NCBI GenBank assembly: GCA_036346225.1
Contig: JARFIW010001215.1
Location: forward strand, 7,144,501 to 7,208,500
DNA length: 64,000 bases
Direction: 5' to 3'
Source: Platerodrilus igneus
Taxonomy: Eukaryota; Arthropoda; Insecta; Coleoptera; Lycidae
The notes under the pieces were generated by a model that did no database searches, was not told where the DNA came from, and saw only the letters and a list, made by a program, of their open reading frames with translations. Of the stretch, positions 37,323 to 48,713 are shown piece after piece. The first letter of the stretch is position 1. Each line of letters starts with the position of its first letter. The translations under genes and the position numbers were made by a program.

Positions 37323-38451
37323 TTAGTTTTTAGATTCATTATTGTTAACAATATTAAAGGTTACATTGCAATTATTAACGTCATTGTAGAAGGTGTTTTC
37401 CCAAAAACTACATTTTCTTGACGTTGGAAATTCTTGTCTTTGGACGTTGATGGAACATTTGATGTGCTATCAATTGAATTTTGTATTATGTTGCCTACAT
37501 TCAACTTATTTGTTAAAGAATCGGCTATATAGTTTTCTGCGACTGATGTTGATTTCCAGCCACCGTGCCTTTTTAAAGATGTTATATCTTCTCCAGCATC
37601 TACAAGAATAGTGGCGGAAGATCTCCGGAAGCAATGACCAGTATATAATTCCGGATTGGGAAGTTTTAAATACGTTGCAATTTGCTTTCCCATAGCACCA
37701 AATTTATTGATACCCACTTTCTGTGTGGTGCATTTTCCTTTCTGATAATTTAAGAAAAACTAGGATCGCAAACATTTGATGGACGTAGATTCCAGTATTT
37801 TTGTGATTTCATAAAATTACTCGTTATCGTAAAGCTGCGTATAATTTTTGTTTTCGTGTCGGGAACTGTAACTAATATCGCAGAACCCAATTCCGTGAAA
37901 TGAGTAATCTTCATCTGATGTAATTCCTGTCTGCGGCAAGTACCCATAATTCCCATAATTAATGCAGTCTGTAACAATATAAAAATAGCTATAAACACGC
38001 ATTATTCTCCTAAGTTAATATTACATACTTTTGTCAGAAGAAACTGTTGATCCGGAGCCTCAGTAATAAATTGATTTATTTCCTCTGTTGTAAAAATTTT
38101 TGATTTTTTCGATTTATAACCGCTTGACTTCCGTTTGAGAAACGCTCTTAATTTTCCATACTTTGATATATCAACATTATGATGGATGGTGAGACTTGTT
38201 TTCAACATAGATTAATGCGTCCACAATGTCGGAAATTTATACTTATTAGATAATTCATTAAAGTACGCAATTAAAACATTTTCAGAATAAGATATTGTCT
38301 TTTGATCTCTTCGCCAATCCATAAACGATTTATAAGCAGTCTCATATTTTTTTTTGGAAATTTCCGGTAATAAATTTAATGTAGTTGCATTTGCAGCTTC
38401 CACAATATTTGGAGGCGTCGGTTCTAGTTCGCTTTCACTATCACTAGCCAT
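37323..38451 (-). CDS. Crypton tyrosine recombinase (one intron, three lesions)
   Basis: A tyrosine recombinase that would cut and rejoin DNA to move the Crypton. Seen: the start at 38451 opens an N-terminal DNA-binding half (YKSFMDWRR, FTTEEINQFI). A 60-nt intron with GT/AG follows at 38028-37969 and joins LTK to TALIMGIM in phase 0. The catalytic half then shows the first Arg (GTCRRQEL), the HxxR box (GHCFRRSSAT), the HGGW box and the nucleophile segment (ENYIADS). Odd: a TAA at 38212-38214 replaces a residue between THx and SMLK; a frameshift lies in a T-run near 37757; another lies near 37390 before an Asn-rich tail. The set of motifs fits the insect Crypton families. Probably inactive as written. 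Confidence 0.8.
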
Positions 38452-38640
38452 TTTTTAAAGACTTTGCAAATACTTTAAGATTTTAAACGCTTTCACAGTA
38501 TGAAATTATTTATTTGACATTTGTTGGTTTATTATTTGTTTCATAGCCCACCTTTGAAAACTCGGCCGTCATTGGAAATAAGATGCAAGTGCAGGGCTAC
38601 TTGATTAATAGAAATATAAGTGCAAACGTGCAAATTGAAC

Positions 38641-38690
38641 ATTCCCGCACTGGTTGCTTAGCAACTTGCCTAGCAACGAGTGCGGGAATA
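38641..38690. repeat. Hairpin at the 5' end of the Crypton
   Basis: ATTCCCGCACT and GTTGCTTAG pair with TAGCAAC and AGTGCGGGAAT around an 11-base loop. It lies upstream of the recombinase start and may be a promoter-proximal or recombinase-binding structure. Confidence 0.8.
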
Positions 38691-40156
38691 AAAACCTGTA
38701 TAGAATGTAGTAGATTTCTCTATCAAAAACACACCTAAAATAGGCTCGTTCCAAAACAGTCGTAGAAAAAAACTATTTAATCACCAGAGCAATAAACGTG
38801 AAACCTCTTACATTAGAAAATTCATTGATTTTAATTTAGGAATGTAATTGAATGGTAGATATGGAATTATGATAATTTTATGTACATAAGCAATTTCCAG
38901 ACATTTTATATGGAAGAAAACTTATAATATAAATTTTACACTAAATTAATCCTACGGTTTAAGGCCAAAACGTCCTAACAAATAAATTAACTAAAAATTG
39001 GTCAACTTAACTATAAACTTAACTATAAAAACTTACTTACTAAAAATCGTCAATTGTTTGATGACTTGCTTTCCAACGCAGAACAGCTCTTAAATTGGGG
39101 GAGAGAATCTCGCTTGTTGCTCTTGTTCCTTCGCAATTATTAAATAATTTAATGGCACACGAACCCGGCAGGATATTATTGAGCTAAACTTGAGCTTCAC
39201 ATGCATACAAGCTTTTTATTATTACTTTATATCACTATAAATCCGCGAACATACGGGCGTAACCCTCGCGAACTGGAAGAGTTAATTACTCTTTTCCAAT
39301 TTCACTATCGTGATACTAAGTGCAATATCATATCTGTGATGCCGGAGAACGCTACCCGCGAACTTCTGTGGCTACGTTTCTACCTTTTGACAACGGACAA
39401 CCCCATTGGAATCTCCGTCTTTTGGTTAAAGCCTTAAGTTATATATTAATCCCTACTCTAACCATTATTTACGTCATATTTTTGTTATCCAATGACTATT
39501 AACAGAACCTCCCAAAAACAAAATTTCAGAAACCAAATCCAACCCCTTTCAAGATGAGGGTCCCAAGGGTTTAAATATGTTGTATCTTCTTAGAATTTTA
39601 ATTATTGAATTGTGGACCAAACCCATTGGCGACAGTTGTCTGCATTAACAAAAGACCAGTTAACCCACTTGAGCCGAAATGGATTTTAATACAATGGATG
39701 TCTCTAGACTACTTAAAATTACTTGCAATCTTTAAACAAATCAAATTAGAAAATAGTTTGGCTATTTGTAATGTTTCGTTTTCCATAACCCGCTGTCAAT
39801 CACGAAAATATTAAGAAGATTAAGTTTAATAACTGAAAATTGCTTTTCTTTGTTTACGTTTAAAAGGTACTATTCTATTTAATTTTATCAGATTTGTCAA
39901 TCTATAACCGACATAAGTTTTAAAAGGCTTATTGTATTCGGATTTGCAAGGTAGCACCATTAAATTATGATGACTGCTGCTGGAATTTATAATATTTAAG
40001 CCTAAAGCTATTTTTAAACCTGGTCTTTATTATAAGGGATGCTAACTAAAATATAAAAGTAATTTATTATGGAATTCTTCTTATAAGTTATGCAAGTTAT
40101 TAAAATTTAATTAATCAATTAATCTGTTTATTAGTTAACATTTTAAAATAATGTTA

Positions 40157-40495
40157 AGGGTTCGGCAAAAAAAAACTCGCTTGCTGGCCAATGTAGTACC
40201 TTCGGGTGGAGCATTGCAAAATCACATGTAGGAGGTACTTTATTTACTAATCCTAAGGTCCTAGATTCCATTTTTGACACGGACCGTTTGGAAAATGTTA
40301 AGCGAGCATTTTTCACAAAAATACGTACTCGTTCGGATAAGAGGTAAAATTTAGGCACCATGTGTGAGTATTGTCACGCATGATAAACATCTCATGAGTT
40401 TTGCAAAATTCAAAATTTTTAGGAAAGAAAACTTAGTTCCTGGCCAATGTAGAACCTTCGCGTAGAGCATTGGATACACAGCTACACCAAAAAAA
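40157..40495 (+). repeat. Two truncated tRNA-derived SINE copies
   Basis: A 3' tail fragment (40157-40245, from AAGGGTTCGGCAAAA to AATCACATGTAGG) is followed by a second copy (about 40246-40495). The second copy holds GCGAGCATTTTTCACAAAAA and the CTCGTTCGGATAAGAGG block but lacks a clean tRNA head. The consensus is taken from the complete copy at 60112-60408. Confidence 0.65.
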
Positions 40496-40580
40496 ATCGA
40501 AATTTTGTTTGCCAGGACCTCTCCCAACGTATATGAAACCGAGTATGCTTAAACCGAATCTTGAGTCCAAATAACTTCAT

Positions 40581-40586
40581 TACGTC
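40581..40586. repeat. Target-site duplication (left) of the Polinton
   Basis: TACGTC directly before the element's first AG. The identical hexamer follows its last CT at 59192-59197; 6-bp duplications are characteristic of Polintons. Confidence 0.9.
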
Positions 40587-41360
40587 AGTAGGGTAGCTAA
40601 GCCGGTTTGGCAACAGAGATCCACAGCAAGATATGTATACGCCGGTTCGAGAACAATATGAACAGCTAAGCCGCTTTGGGAAACAAAACGTGCAGCAAGA
40701 TATGTATACGCCGCTTTGAGAACAAAATTGTCTTTGTGTGTAAATTTGTTGCGTCGTGGGGTCGTTAGGTCTTTGGGGTGTGCGTTCGGCGGGGTCGTTA
40801 GATTTTTGTCGTGGGGTGGTGCGCGTGCGCTGGGGTGGAGATATTTTCTTAGGAAATTTTTTAGCAGCGTTCCCGACGTTAAATATTAAATTTTAAAAAA
40901 ATGTTGTGTGTGTAGAAAATGGAGTTCACGTGTTGGTTCGTATTTTTCTGGGGTAGGTTAAGCTAAAAATTAAAACGCCGCGGTGAAGAATTTTTAATAT
41001 TAGGCAAACGCGTGCAAGTGATAAAGAGTGTTTTAGCTCTCCTCATAAGCTGCGTTTTGTACGAAGTAGCAAATAAAATTGAGAAAATATACGAAATGTT
41101 ATATGATGGAGGTCAAATTTTAAACGTTTGCAGGTAAAATCTTGTAAAAGAAGTCGTTCACATCTCGCAATTTCAATGTCGCGATAAAATACTAAGAATT
41201 TGCATGCAGTCGAATATAACAACGTGTTTGGAATTATAAATCTATGGTAATATATGTAAATCACGTCGACATTCGACTTTTAATATAATGTATTTAATTA
41301 ACATAAGGTGTGTGTGTTTGCAAAAACATGTCAAGACAGGTATGCCGTATATTTCCTTAT
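40587..41360 (+). repeat. Polinton left terminal inverted repeat
   Basis: About 774 bp, matching the right end in reverse complement up to the shared CAGGTATG(C/T)CGTATAT block. The outer 150 bp contain a subterminal direct repeat: AGCTAAGCCG(G/C)TTTGG and AGATATGTATACGCCG(G/C)TT each occur twice (about 40597-40660 and 40671-40733). Confidence 0.9.
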
Positions 41361-41569
41361 TGGTATGCAAATTATACCATCTTGCATCACGATTTATTTG
41401 ACTTTTAAATAAAAATTAATTTAATCTTATATCAAGGATGTCTTGCTTACATTTTAGCAATTTGAATATATTTAAATATTTAAATGTAATTATACATTTA
41501 ATTTATGTGGCAATAAAATTCTTTTACTTTTAGCGGTTTGGTGATTGAATGTAGATGACGCATTAGACA

Positions 41570-41742
41570 TTGTATATATATATAACTCGTTTAATTTCAC
41601 CATTATTTGAACCTGCGTTTTGAAGTGCTCAGTATACGTGCAGCGTTAGTATAAAAAGTAAGTTACATTTTTCTTTATTTGTAAAAGAATATTTTACTTT
41701 ATAATATTTGCAAGTTTGTAACAGCATTGCTGTTGTTTGTAG
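41570..41742 (+). promoter_or_regulatory. Candidate promoter and leader intron of the leftmost Polinton gene
   Basis: A TATATATATATA run lies near 41574-41585 and an arthropod-type initiator (CTCAGT) at 41626-41632. A possible leader intron runs from GTAAGT at 41658 to TTTGTTTGTAG at 41742 and ends exactly before the ATG at 41743. Inference only; the right-end gene also contains a short intron. Confidence 0.4.
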
Positions 41743-42053
41743 ATGGATCAAGTAATACAAAACAATAATAAACAGTCCGTTGTAGGCCCTAGAAAAGAGG
41801 CAAAGAGGTTAGCCGAATTGCCACTAAACGTTCCACAAAGAATCTACAGAGCAAGAATAGTACATTCCAAATATGGTGATTGTGTACTGATTGAGTTAGC
41901 GGACAATATTTCATTTCTACCACAACGCAACACGGAATTGTGGAGAAAAACATTGAGGAATTGGGTTCTGGAAAATACGCAATAACCGTATTAGAACTAA
42001 TAGATATTAAAAGACCCAATCATCTTGTTTCCTACAGAATAGAACACATTTAG
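41743..42053 (+). CDS. Small Polinton protein of unknown function (one frameshift)
   Basis: The ATG at 41743 opens 70-odd clean codons, including the segment HSKYGDCVLIELADNISFLP. A one-base shift near 41955 moves the reading into another frame, which runs SGKYAITVLEL to a TAG at 42051. Together this gives about 103 residues. Small proteins with a K-Y-G-x-x-V-L-x-E-L and F-L-P-x-R pattern are common at the polymerase-side end of Polintons; their function is not established to my knowledge. The alternating strands could suggest a small beta-barrel such as an OB fold, but that is a guess. Confidence 0.6.
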
Positions 42054-42102
42054 AAAAACAAAAATAATTGGTATGTTTTATAATTATTGCTTGTTTTGAA
42101 TA

Positions 42103-42445
42103 ATGACTGAACATATTAATACTTTAAGTAGCGAAATTGTTTTAAAGTTAATAACGCATGCAATATTTTATTTAAAAGGTATACAATTAAAGAAGCTGAA
42201 ATTTTGTTAAAATATATCAAACGATACTTAAGGTTATTTGTAAAGGCGGTTAGACATGGCGACTTAAATTTAGGTCAGTTAAGGCAAATTCAAACCAATA
42301 TGGGATTGTTAAAAGCATCCAATCATCAATTAAAAATTTTCATGTAGGAAGCGGCATTCAATCGGTTTCACAACCATCACGTTTGGGGTCAAATGGATTG
42401 ATTTGGTTTCCGCTTTTGCAAGAAGAATTAGAACAGGCGTTATAA
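42103..42445 (+). CDS. Small Polinton ORF, unknown function (two frameshifts)
   Basis: The ATG at 42103 starts MTEHINTLSSEIVLKLITHA. After a shift near 42178 the frame reads IKEAEILLKYIKRYLRLFVK. After a second near 42345 it reads RLGSNGLIWFPLLQEELEQA to a TAA at 42443. The middle is helical and Lys/Leu-rich. No family was recognised. Coding character is supported by good composition in consecutive frames directly before the polymerase gene. Confidence 0.45.
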
Positions 42446-42529
42446 TAAACATGCATCATAAGGACTTAATGGCATTTTTAATGATTGCTTTAAGGTAATT
42501 AAAATTAAAATAAAAATAGTTTAAAAATT

Positions 42530-45500
42530 AAATTTAATAAAATTAATATTACACTTTGCGGAGAATTCATTAAAACATCTAATATTGATGAAAATAATAT
42601 AACGGATTTTAAACATTTTAATACGAAAAATGTGGCGATTGACGTAGCGACGGATTTAACATCATGGTTTCGTGATGATGTGGTTGATAAACTAAGAACA
42701 AAACTATCGGAGTTTCAGGAATCAAAATCAGGCTGGGCTTTGAAAAAATTGTATCGATGGAAGTTAATATTAATAAATACGAAATGGGCAATGGACGTGT
42801 TTCATCTTTTATTCCTCTTCCAAAGCAAATTTCAAATAAATATGCATGCATCAACGTGAAAAATTCAGATGAGTGTTGCTTTTTTTGGGCAATTGTTTCA
42901 GCATTATTTCCTCTAAAATAAGTAATCTCACATCCTCATATCCACACTACAGATTAGTTTTGAATGTTGAAGGATTGGAAATGCCGATGTCGATTAAAAA
43001 TATTTCAAAATTTGAAAATATGAATAAAATTTCCATAAATGTATACAGTTTAGAATTAAATTGCGCTAAAGAAAAATCGTTCTATAGTGTGGTGCCAACA
43101 AGGCTTACTATGCAGAAAGCTGAGAAGCATGTAAATTTACTCATAATTCAAAATCAATATTTTCCAAACGTAAACAATTATAATACTCCAAGTGAGGATT
43201 TTGAAAATGTTGAAATAAAATACCATTATGTTTGGATAAAAGTTTATCGCGGCTTATTGGCAGTCAACTAAATAAACATAATCATAAAAATATATTTGCG
43301 ATCGTTGTCTGAATTACTTTAACACCCTCGATAAATTAAATGATCACTCTAAATATTGCGAACAAGTAAATATCTGTAGAATTTCATATCCTAGGCATCG
43401 TCATGTTGAATTTAAGAATTATGTTTATAAGCAAAAGTACCTTTTATAATTTATTCCGATTTTGAGACTATTTTAAAACCTGTTAAAATCATAGTTATCA
43501 AAATATTCCAAGCACTTTAAAGTATCAACATCATAAAGCTTTTAGTGCTGGTTATTATTTAAAATGTGACTATGATGAATCGTTATCATTTTTAAAAATT
43601 ATTTGGGGAAGATTGTATAGATTGGTTTGCAAACGAAATGGTGGAAGTTGCAAAATTTGTTCGAAGTAAATTCAAACATATTGAACCAATGATTGAACCT
43701 CATAATAACATTATTGCAACACATTGCTCTATATGTGAAAATGCATTTTCTGAAAACGCTATCATCGTTAGAGACCACTGCCACTTTACTGGCAACTTCA
43801 GAGGTTTTGCACACCAACATTGTAACCTCAACTTTAGAAATAGTTTTGTTGTACCGGTTGTGTTTCATAATATGAGTGGATACGATTCCCATTTCATGAT
43901 ACGAGAATTATCAAAAGGGTAATATTAGTTTATTGCCATTAAACAAAGAGAAATACATTTCATTTACTCTGAACGATCTAGATGCTGATGATGATGGTGA
44001 TGCTAAGATAAAGTTTCGTTTCATTGATTCTTTGAGATTTTAAATTCATCTTTAGACAGTTTAGTGGCCACATTGCAACCTTCAGATTTCAAATATTTAT
44101 CGAAAGAATTTTCAAATGTCTGTTCAAATAAATTGAACTTATTAACAAGAAAAGGTGTATTTCCATACGACTACATTGATTCATTGTCTAAACTGGATGA
44201 ATTTGAACTTCCAAAATTGAAAACTTCTATAGCATGTTGACTGGTGAACATGTCACTGAGGATATGTATAACCATGCTCTAAAAGTTTGGAATGCATTTC
44301 AAATAAAAACATTTCGGAGTATGCCTTACTTTATATGAAAACCGATATAATGTTGTTAACGTGTGTTTTGAACAATTTCGCGAAAAGTCGTTTGCCACAT
44401 ATGGGCTCGATCCTGCTTGGTACTTCACCTTACCAGGGTATGCTTGGGATTGCATGCTTAAGCATACAAAATATAAGTTAGAGTTGCTTATGGACATTGA
44501 TAAAATTATGTTTATTGAAAACGCTATTAGAGGTGGTATTAGTCAGGTGAGCAACCGATATTCCGAAGCTAACAATAGATACATGCATAATTATGATGCA
44601 TCTAAACAATCCAAATATCTTTATATTTGGATGCTAACAATCTTTACGGGTGGGCAATGTCGCAAGCATTACCATACGGAGACTTTGAATGGGTTGACAT
44701 TAATCTCGATATTATTTCAATTCCAGATGATGCTCCAGATGGATATATTTTGGAGGTTGATTTGGAGTATCCTGAATATTTACATGATTTACACCGCGAT
44801 ATGCCGTTTTGTGCAGAACATCAGATCCCTCCAGGATCAAAATTGCCTAAATTAATGACCACCTTATCCAATAAAACTAAGTACATTTTACATTACAGGA
44901 ATCTTAAACAGGCGTTGTTAAACGGACTTAAATTGACAAAATCCATCGAGTTCTAAAATTTAAACAAAGTTGTTGGTTAAAACCCTATATTGATTTGAAT
45001 ACTGAGCTTCGGAAACTTGCAAAGAATGAGTTCGAGAAAATTTATTCAAATTAATGAACAATGCGGTATTTGGAAAAACAATGGAAAATATTCGAAAGCA
45101 CCGTGTTGTAAAGCTAGTTAAACGTTGGGAGGCCGTTATGGAGCAAAAATTGGATGGCAAGCCCCATGTTTCATAGTTACACAATTTTCGATGATGAGTT
45201 AATGGCTATTGAGCTAAACAAAACCGAATTAATCTTTAATAAACCATTATATGTTGGTATGTCCATATTAGATATTTCTAAAATTTGTATGTACAATTTT
45301 CACTACAATTTTATGCTTCCAATCATGAAGGTGGAAAATTGCAAGCTCATGTATAGCGATACCGATTCGTTTATTTATGAGTTAACTTGTGACGATGTAT
45401 ATAACGAACTTATTAAGTCAAATCTCTCAAAGTTTGACACTTCTGGGTATGATGTAAATAATCGCTATGGAATACCTCGGGTTAACAACAAAGCTTTGGG

Positions 45501-45876
45501 GCTCATGAAGGATGAAACAAACGGTGTAATAATAACACATTTTGCTGGGTTACGATCGAAAATGTATAGTTACAAGTTGGAATGCAATCCAAATGAGAAG
45601 GAAAATAAAACACGTAATCATGGTGTTATAAAAAATCCAAAGGTATCAAATATAATGTAGTAAAAATGAAATAACTTTTGAAGACTATGTTTCATGTTTA
45701 AAAGATTTTAAAGAAAAGAAACTTAAGCAAGCCACGTTCCGTTCCTACGCTCATGATGTATTTACAATAATTCAGGAAAAATTGCATTAAGTCCATATGA
45801 TGATAAACGTAGTCTAATACCACATTCACATGATACATTACCGTGGGGACATTATAGTATCGCGATGATGGAATAA
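42530..45876 (+). CDS. polB: Protein-primed family B DNA polymerase (Polinton PolB), many frameshifts
   Basis: Replicates the element, presumably primed by a terminal protein as in adenoviruses and phi29. All signature blocks are present though spread over several frames: the N-terminal [15 protein letters not shown] block (about 42960-43000), exonuclease I with Asp-Phe-Glu (43458-43466), the HNH-like [11 protein letters not shown]...HQHCN segment (about 43768-43830), exonuclease [12 protein letters not shown] (about 43866), exonuclease [12 protein letters not shown] (about 44332), polymerase motif A DANNLYG (44630-44650), motif [11 protein letters not shown] (about 45057) and motif C YSDTDSF (45352-45372). 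The C-terminus reads [14 protein letters not shown] to TAA at 45874. The start is uncertain because the N-terminus extends upstream of 42632. At least eight frame changes interrupt it, yet catalytic residues remain. Confidence 0.93.
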
Positions 45877-45975
45877 ATATATTTTTTAGAAGTTTAAAAC
45901 AAGCAATTATTAAGAAAAACTTACTAAATATTTTATTTGTTTTACAGATAACCGCTTCCCATTATAGTTAACAGT

Positions 45976-46783
45976 ATGGATGTTGAACAATTAGTAGAAA
46001 ATCAAAAAGAAATTGAAGTGCCTAGTTTACTGACAATTAGCATAAAAACAATACTGAATCAAATTGGGTTAACCAACCAGAGTCATATTGGTATGTTAAA
46101 ATCAATACTTCCAAAAACAGTATACAAAGACATAAAAAGAACCGTTATTGGAATGTTTAATAGTGCAGATATTTATGAAGTTAACCTCAAATTTCTTAAG
46201 TCTGTGCTACTACAAAATGATTTTGAAAAGCATGCGTCGAAGTATTTGGAGAAGTTGGTCAACTGCCACAACGATCCAACTAGAATCAATATAATGTATA
46301 TAAAAGAACACATCAATCCAATAATGTATTCCAATTTTCTGGCAGAATACCTATACATATTTGAGGAAATTGGATGGGATCATTTTTGGCTACTGTTTTA
46401 ACAACAGGTGAAGAGGACATACTTCATAAGTGGGATTTTACAAAACCTTTGTCTGAAGAGCAATACATGTGTTTAATGTATATTCCAACAAATCGCATGC
46501 CTCAATTTGCAGAGCGATACAATCGTGTAGTTGTACATTCTTGGGAAAAATTAAGTACTATCACAGCTTCTACTGAGAGTTATTCATGTTGCAAGGAATG
46601 TATGAGAGGTGTTAAGGGTGTAATTAAAATACAAAATTTATGGTATTTGAAGATGCTTGTATAGTACCAGATCTTATATGGAACATGAGTTATTGGTGTT
46701 GCAGATGTGAAAGAATGCCTTTATTTCAAGTAATCGATGAGTCAGAATATTATACTCATATTGATTATATTACACAAGTTTAA
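45976..46783 (+). CDS. Polinton protein of unknown function with Cys-rich C-terminus
   Basis: The ATG at 45976 opens a helical, Lys/Ile/Leu-rich region of about 135 residues. After a shift near 46380 it continues through EDILHKWDF and LMYIPTNRMPQF, then CCKECM. After another shift near 46635 it ends with SYWCCRCERMPLFQ and a TAA at 46781. The paired CC-x-x-C and CC-x-C clusters could bind zinc. It follows the polymerase gene on the same strand and converges with the minus-strand block; AATAAA signals sit between the convergent stops. The family was not recognised. Confidence 0.6.
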
Positions 46784-46871
46784 ATGTTGTATAATGGATT
46801 GCGGTTGTTGTATATGTAATAATAGAAATAAAAATGTTTTTATCAATTTGTATATTATTGAACTGAATACA

Positions 46872-47602
46872 CTATTTTAAATCATTCAAATCGCATAAAA
46901 TTCTATCATAATAGTAAAAGATGCATTGCTTTAGACCAATACACAAACTGCATAAACTGCATAAATTATTAAAAGTCTCCAAAGTCTGAAACATGCAATA
47001 TTCATCATTATTAGAATAATTTTTCACTAAATCTAAAACATTTCTATAGTATGCATAAAAGTTCATTTCTTTTAAGAGGTTTACTTGATCAACCACTATA
47101 CATTGATTTGCTTCCAAAATCTGAACTACATCATTTTCACAAAGCATATATTCAACATCATGTTTAGTAAGTTTTAAAACTTTTCATCATTGTATACGAC
47201 TTGTTGTAACTTGCACGTGTCAATGATTGAATCATCGTCATTACCATTGCCATCCAATGGTTGTTGCATAGTAAAGAAGTTAACTTTGTTATTAAGCAAT
47301 TCCATAAGGTGATTCCACTCAACATCGCTTAAACTAATTTTATTGTTACCATCATCATTTAAGTAGCTATGTCGATTTAAATCAATTGCAGGTGTAAACT
47401 GTCGAGCTGGAGATAAACCTACTTTGATGTTATAGTATGAGAGTGGAAATGTGGTTTGTAGCAGTAAATAATGTTCACTTTTGCTAGCATGTTCAACTTT
47501 ATCTAGATATTGATTGATTGCAGCATCATAATCAACATCTTCGGATGATGATGATACATCAAAATCATAATAATCACTTTCAACACTACTTTCTTCAACC
47601 AT
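46872..47602 (-). CDS. Acidic Polinton protein of unknown function (one frameshift)
   Basis: The ATG at 47602 starts MVEESSVESDYYDFDVSSSS, a strongly acidic Ser-rich N-terminus. A middle segment follows with ARQFTPAIDLNRHSY and SLSDVEWNHLMELLNN. This pattern (a PAxxL strand, then L-S-x-x-E-W-x-x-L) recurs in Polinton proteins next to the integrase. A shift near 47170 leads into a C-terminal part with many Cys (CSLCSLCIGLKQC). It starts 30 nt after the integrase stop on the same strand, so co-transcription is likely. Function unknown. Confidence 0.6.
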
Positions 47603-47631
47603 GATTGCAAAGACCTTTTGCGATACTGAAA

Positions 47632-48610
47632 TCACGTGAGAAAAATGTTCATTATATTTTTGCGAAACCCCACTTCCCCGCCATTACAAATTGGATTTTT
47701 TATCCATGAATTGTGAGAATTATCAAACCCCAACCATTTTACAAATAGACGATCTCCTTTTGGCGTAACACTTTTCAACAAGAAAACATCAGGATGTGAG
47801 GTTTTCTGCAGTTCTTCTGCATAAAATTGCCCCAAAATCGGTTCACCTTTGTAATCTTGAAGTAGATAGGTAGCAGGATTGCCAACTACTATTTTAACAA
47901 TTTTAAAGATTTCTGTGGAATAATTTGGCATGTAACCTTTGGGAAAATCAGACTTATATTTCGAAATTCGAACATGGTCGCCAACTTTAAGTTTTATCAC
48001 CCCATTACTTTCAAGGCATTAAACTGTGGTAAATATGTGAATTCGGTGACATCTTTAGGCTTCATTTTAATTTTCGAATGTTTTTTGTTATTATACTGTT
48101 GAGTAATATTAGGCAATGCATCCAACCATTTACATTTACGTCTAAGGCTAAATTGTTTGAATAATTCATTCTTTAACGTTCTAATTACTCGTATAACTAT
48201 GGCAGCCTTTTTGTACTGAATGTAGAGTAATGATTAATGTTATGCATCTTCATTAATTTTTCATATCTGCTGTTGTAAAATTCTTTACCATTATCGGTTT
48301 GTAAATTATCAGGCACACGACCTTCGTTAAAATGGATGTCATTGCCCGGCAAACATCAATTGCATTTTTGATTTTAAAGGACGTGTCCATAGATATTTTG
48401 AATAACAATCTATCACCACTAACACATACCTATAATTGGCATTTTCCTTAAAATATTGATCAAATTCGATAAAGTCGGCTTGCCAGAGATCGTCTCTGTG
48501 TTTAATAATGGTACGTTTTCTAGGAAAATTTTTCTGGCTGCTTTATACAATTCTTCAACAACGGTAGCTTTGACATTATAAGGAAAGTGCACAATACTGG
48601 GTAACTATTA
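47632..48610 (-). CDS. int: Retroviral-type integrase with chromodomain (frameshifted, catalytic Glu lost)
   Basis: Would insert the element and create the 6-bp duplication. Reading leftward: the Polinton-typical LYKAARK segment, then DDLWQADFIEF with the first catalytic Asp (about 48470), VLVVIDCYSKYLW, the second Asp in LQTDNGKEFYN (about 48290), and IRTLKNELFKQF of the third block (about 48170). The C-terminal chromodomain (48000-47632) follows, with VGDHVRISKYKSDFPKGY and FVKWLGFDNSHNSWI. Odd: where the third catalytic residue (Glu, before R-x-x-R-T-L-K) should be, the codon at 48192-48194 reads ATA (Ile). Several single-base frame changes also interrupt the core. The start is uncertain. 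Confidence 0.9.
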
Positions 48611-48713
48611 TTTTTCTCTTGATGTGCAATCGACAGTCGAAACCGTTGACATCAATAATAATACTAACGATTAGAACCTTGCAACGTTGGAGATGACAAA
48701 GCTGGTGTTGTAG

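Larger units (their letters stand above)
37019..38770 (-). mobile_element. Crypton DNA transposon
   Basis: A 1752-bp insertion defined by comparison with the uninterrupted foldback arm. It encodes one tyrosine recombinase on the minus strand and has no terminal inverted repeats between its two ends, as known for Cryptons. Instead each end carries its own internal hairpin (37023-37136 and 38641-38690). No target duplication is evident, which fits recombinase-mediated integration. Confidence 0.8.
27034..40156. mobile_element. Foldback element with very long inverted arms, invaded by three other elements
   Basis: The left arm (27034-28756) and right arm (36613-40156, minus a Crypton insertion) are imperfect reverse complements along their whole length. 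Paired landmarks are TAACATTATTTT at both outer ends, AAATTCCAGC(G/A)GCAG, CCATTTCGGCTCAAGT, ACGTTTTGGCC with CCGTAGGATTAAT, and GCTAGTGCC(G/A)GTGACC near the centre. With inserted elements removed, it is about 3.5 kb and made almost wholly of two arms, the hallmark of foldback or long-palindrome elements. No transposase is visible. Target duplications were not resolved because both flanks are other repeats. Confidence 0.7.
36613..40156 (-). repeat. Foldback element, right arm (split by a Crypton)
   Basis: Reverse complement of 27034-28756. Homology runs from 36613 to 37018 and from 38771 to 40156. The interruption matches the Crypton exactly: the left arm reads straight through GCAAACAA/AACTATTT where the right arm is split. 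Confidence 0.7.

Noticed and set aside
42530..45876. Introns explaining the broken polymerase frame
   Set aside because: Frame changes occur with no missing or extra sequence between adjacent conserved motifs and without GT-AG pairs at those points, so they are single-base indels.
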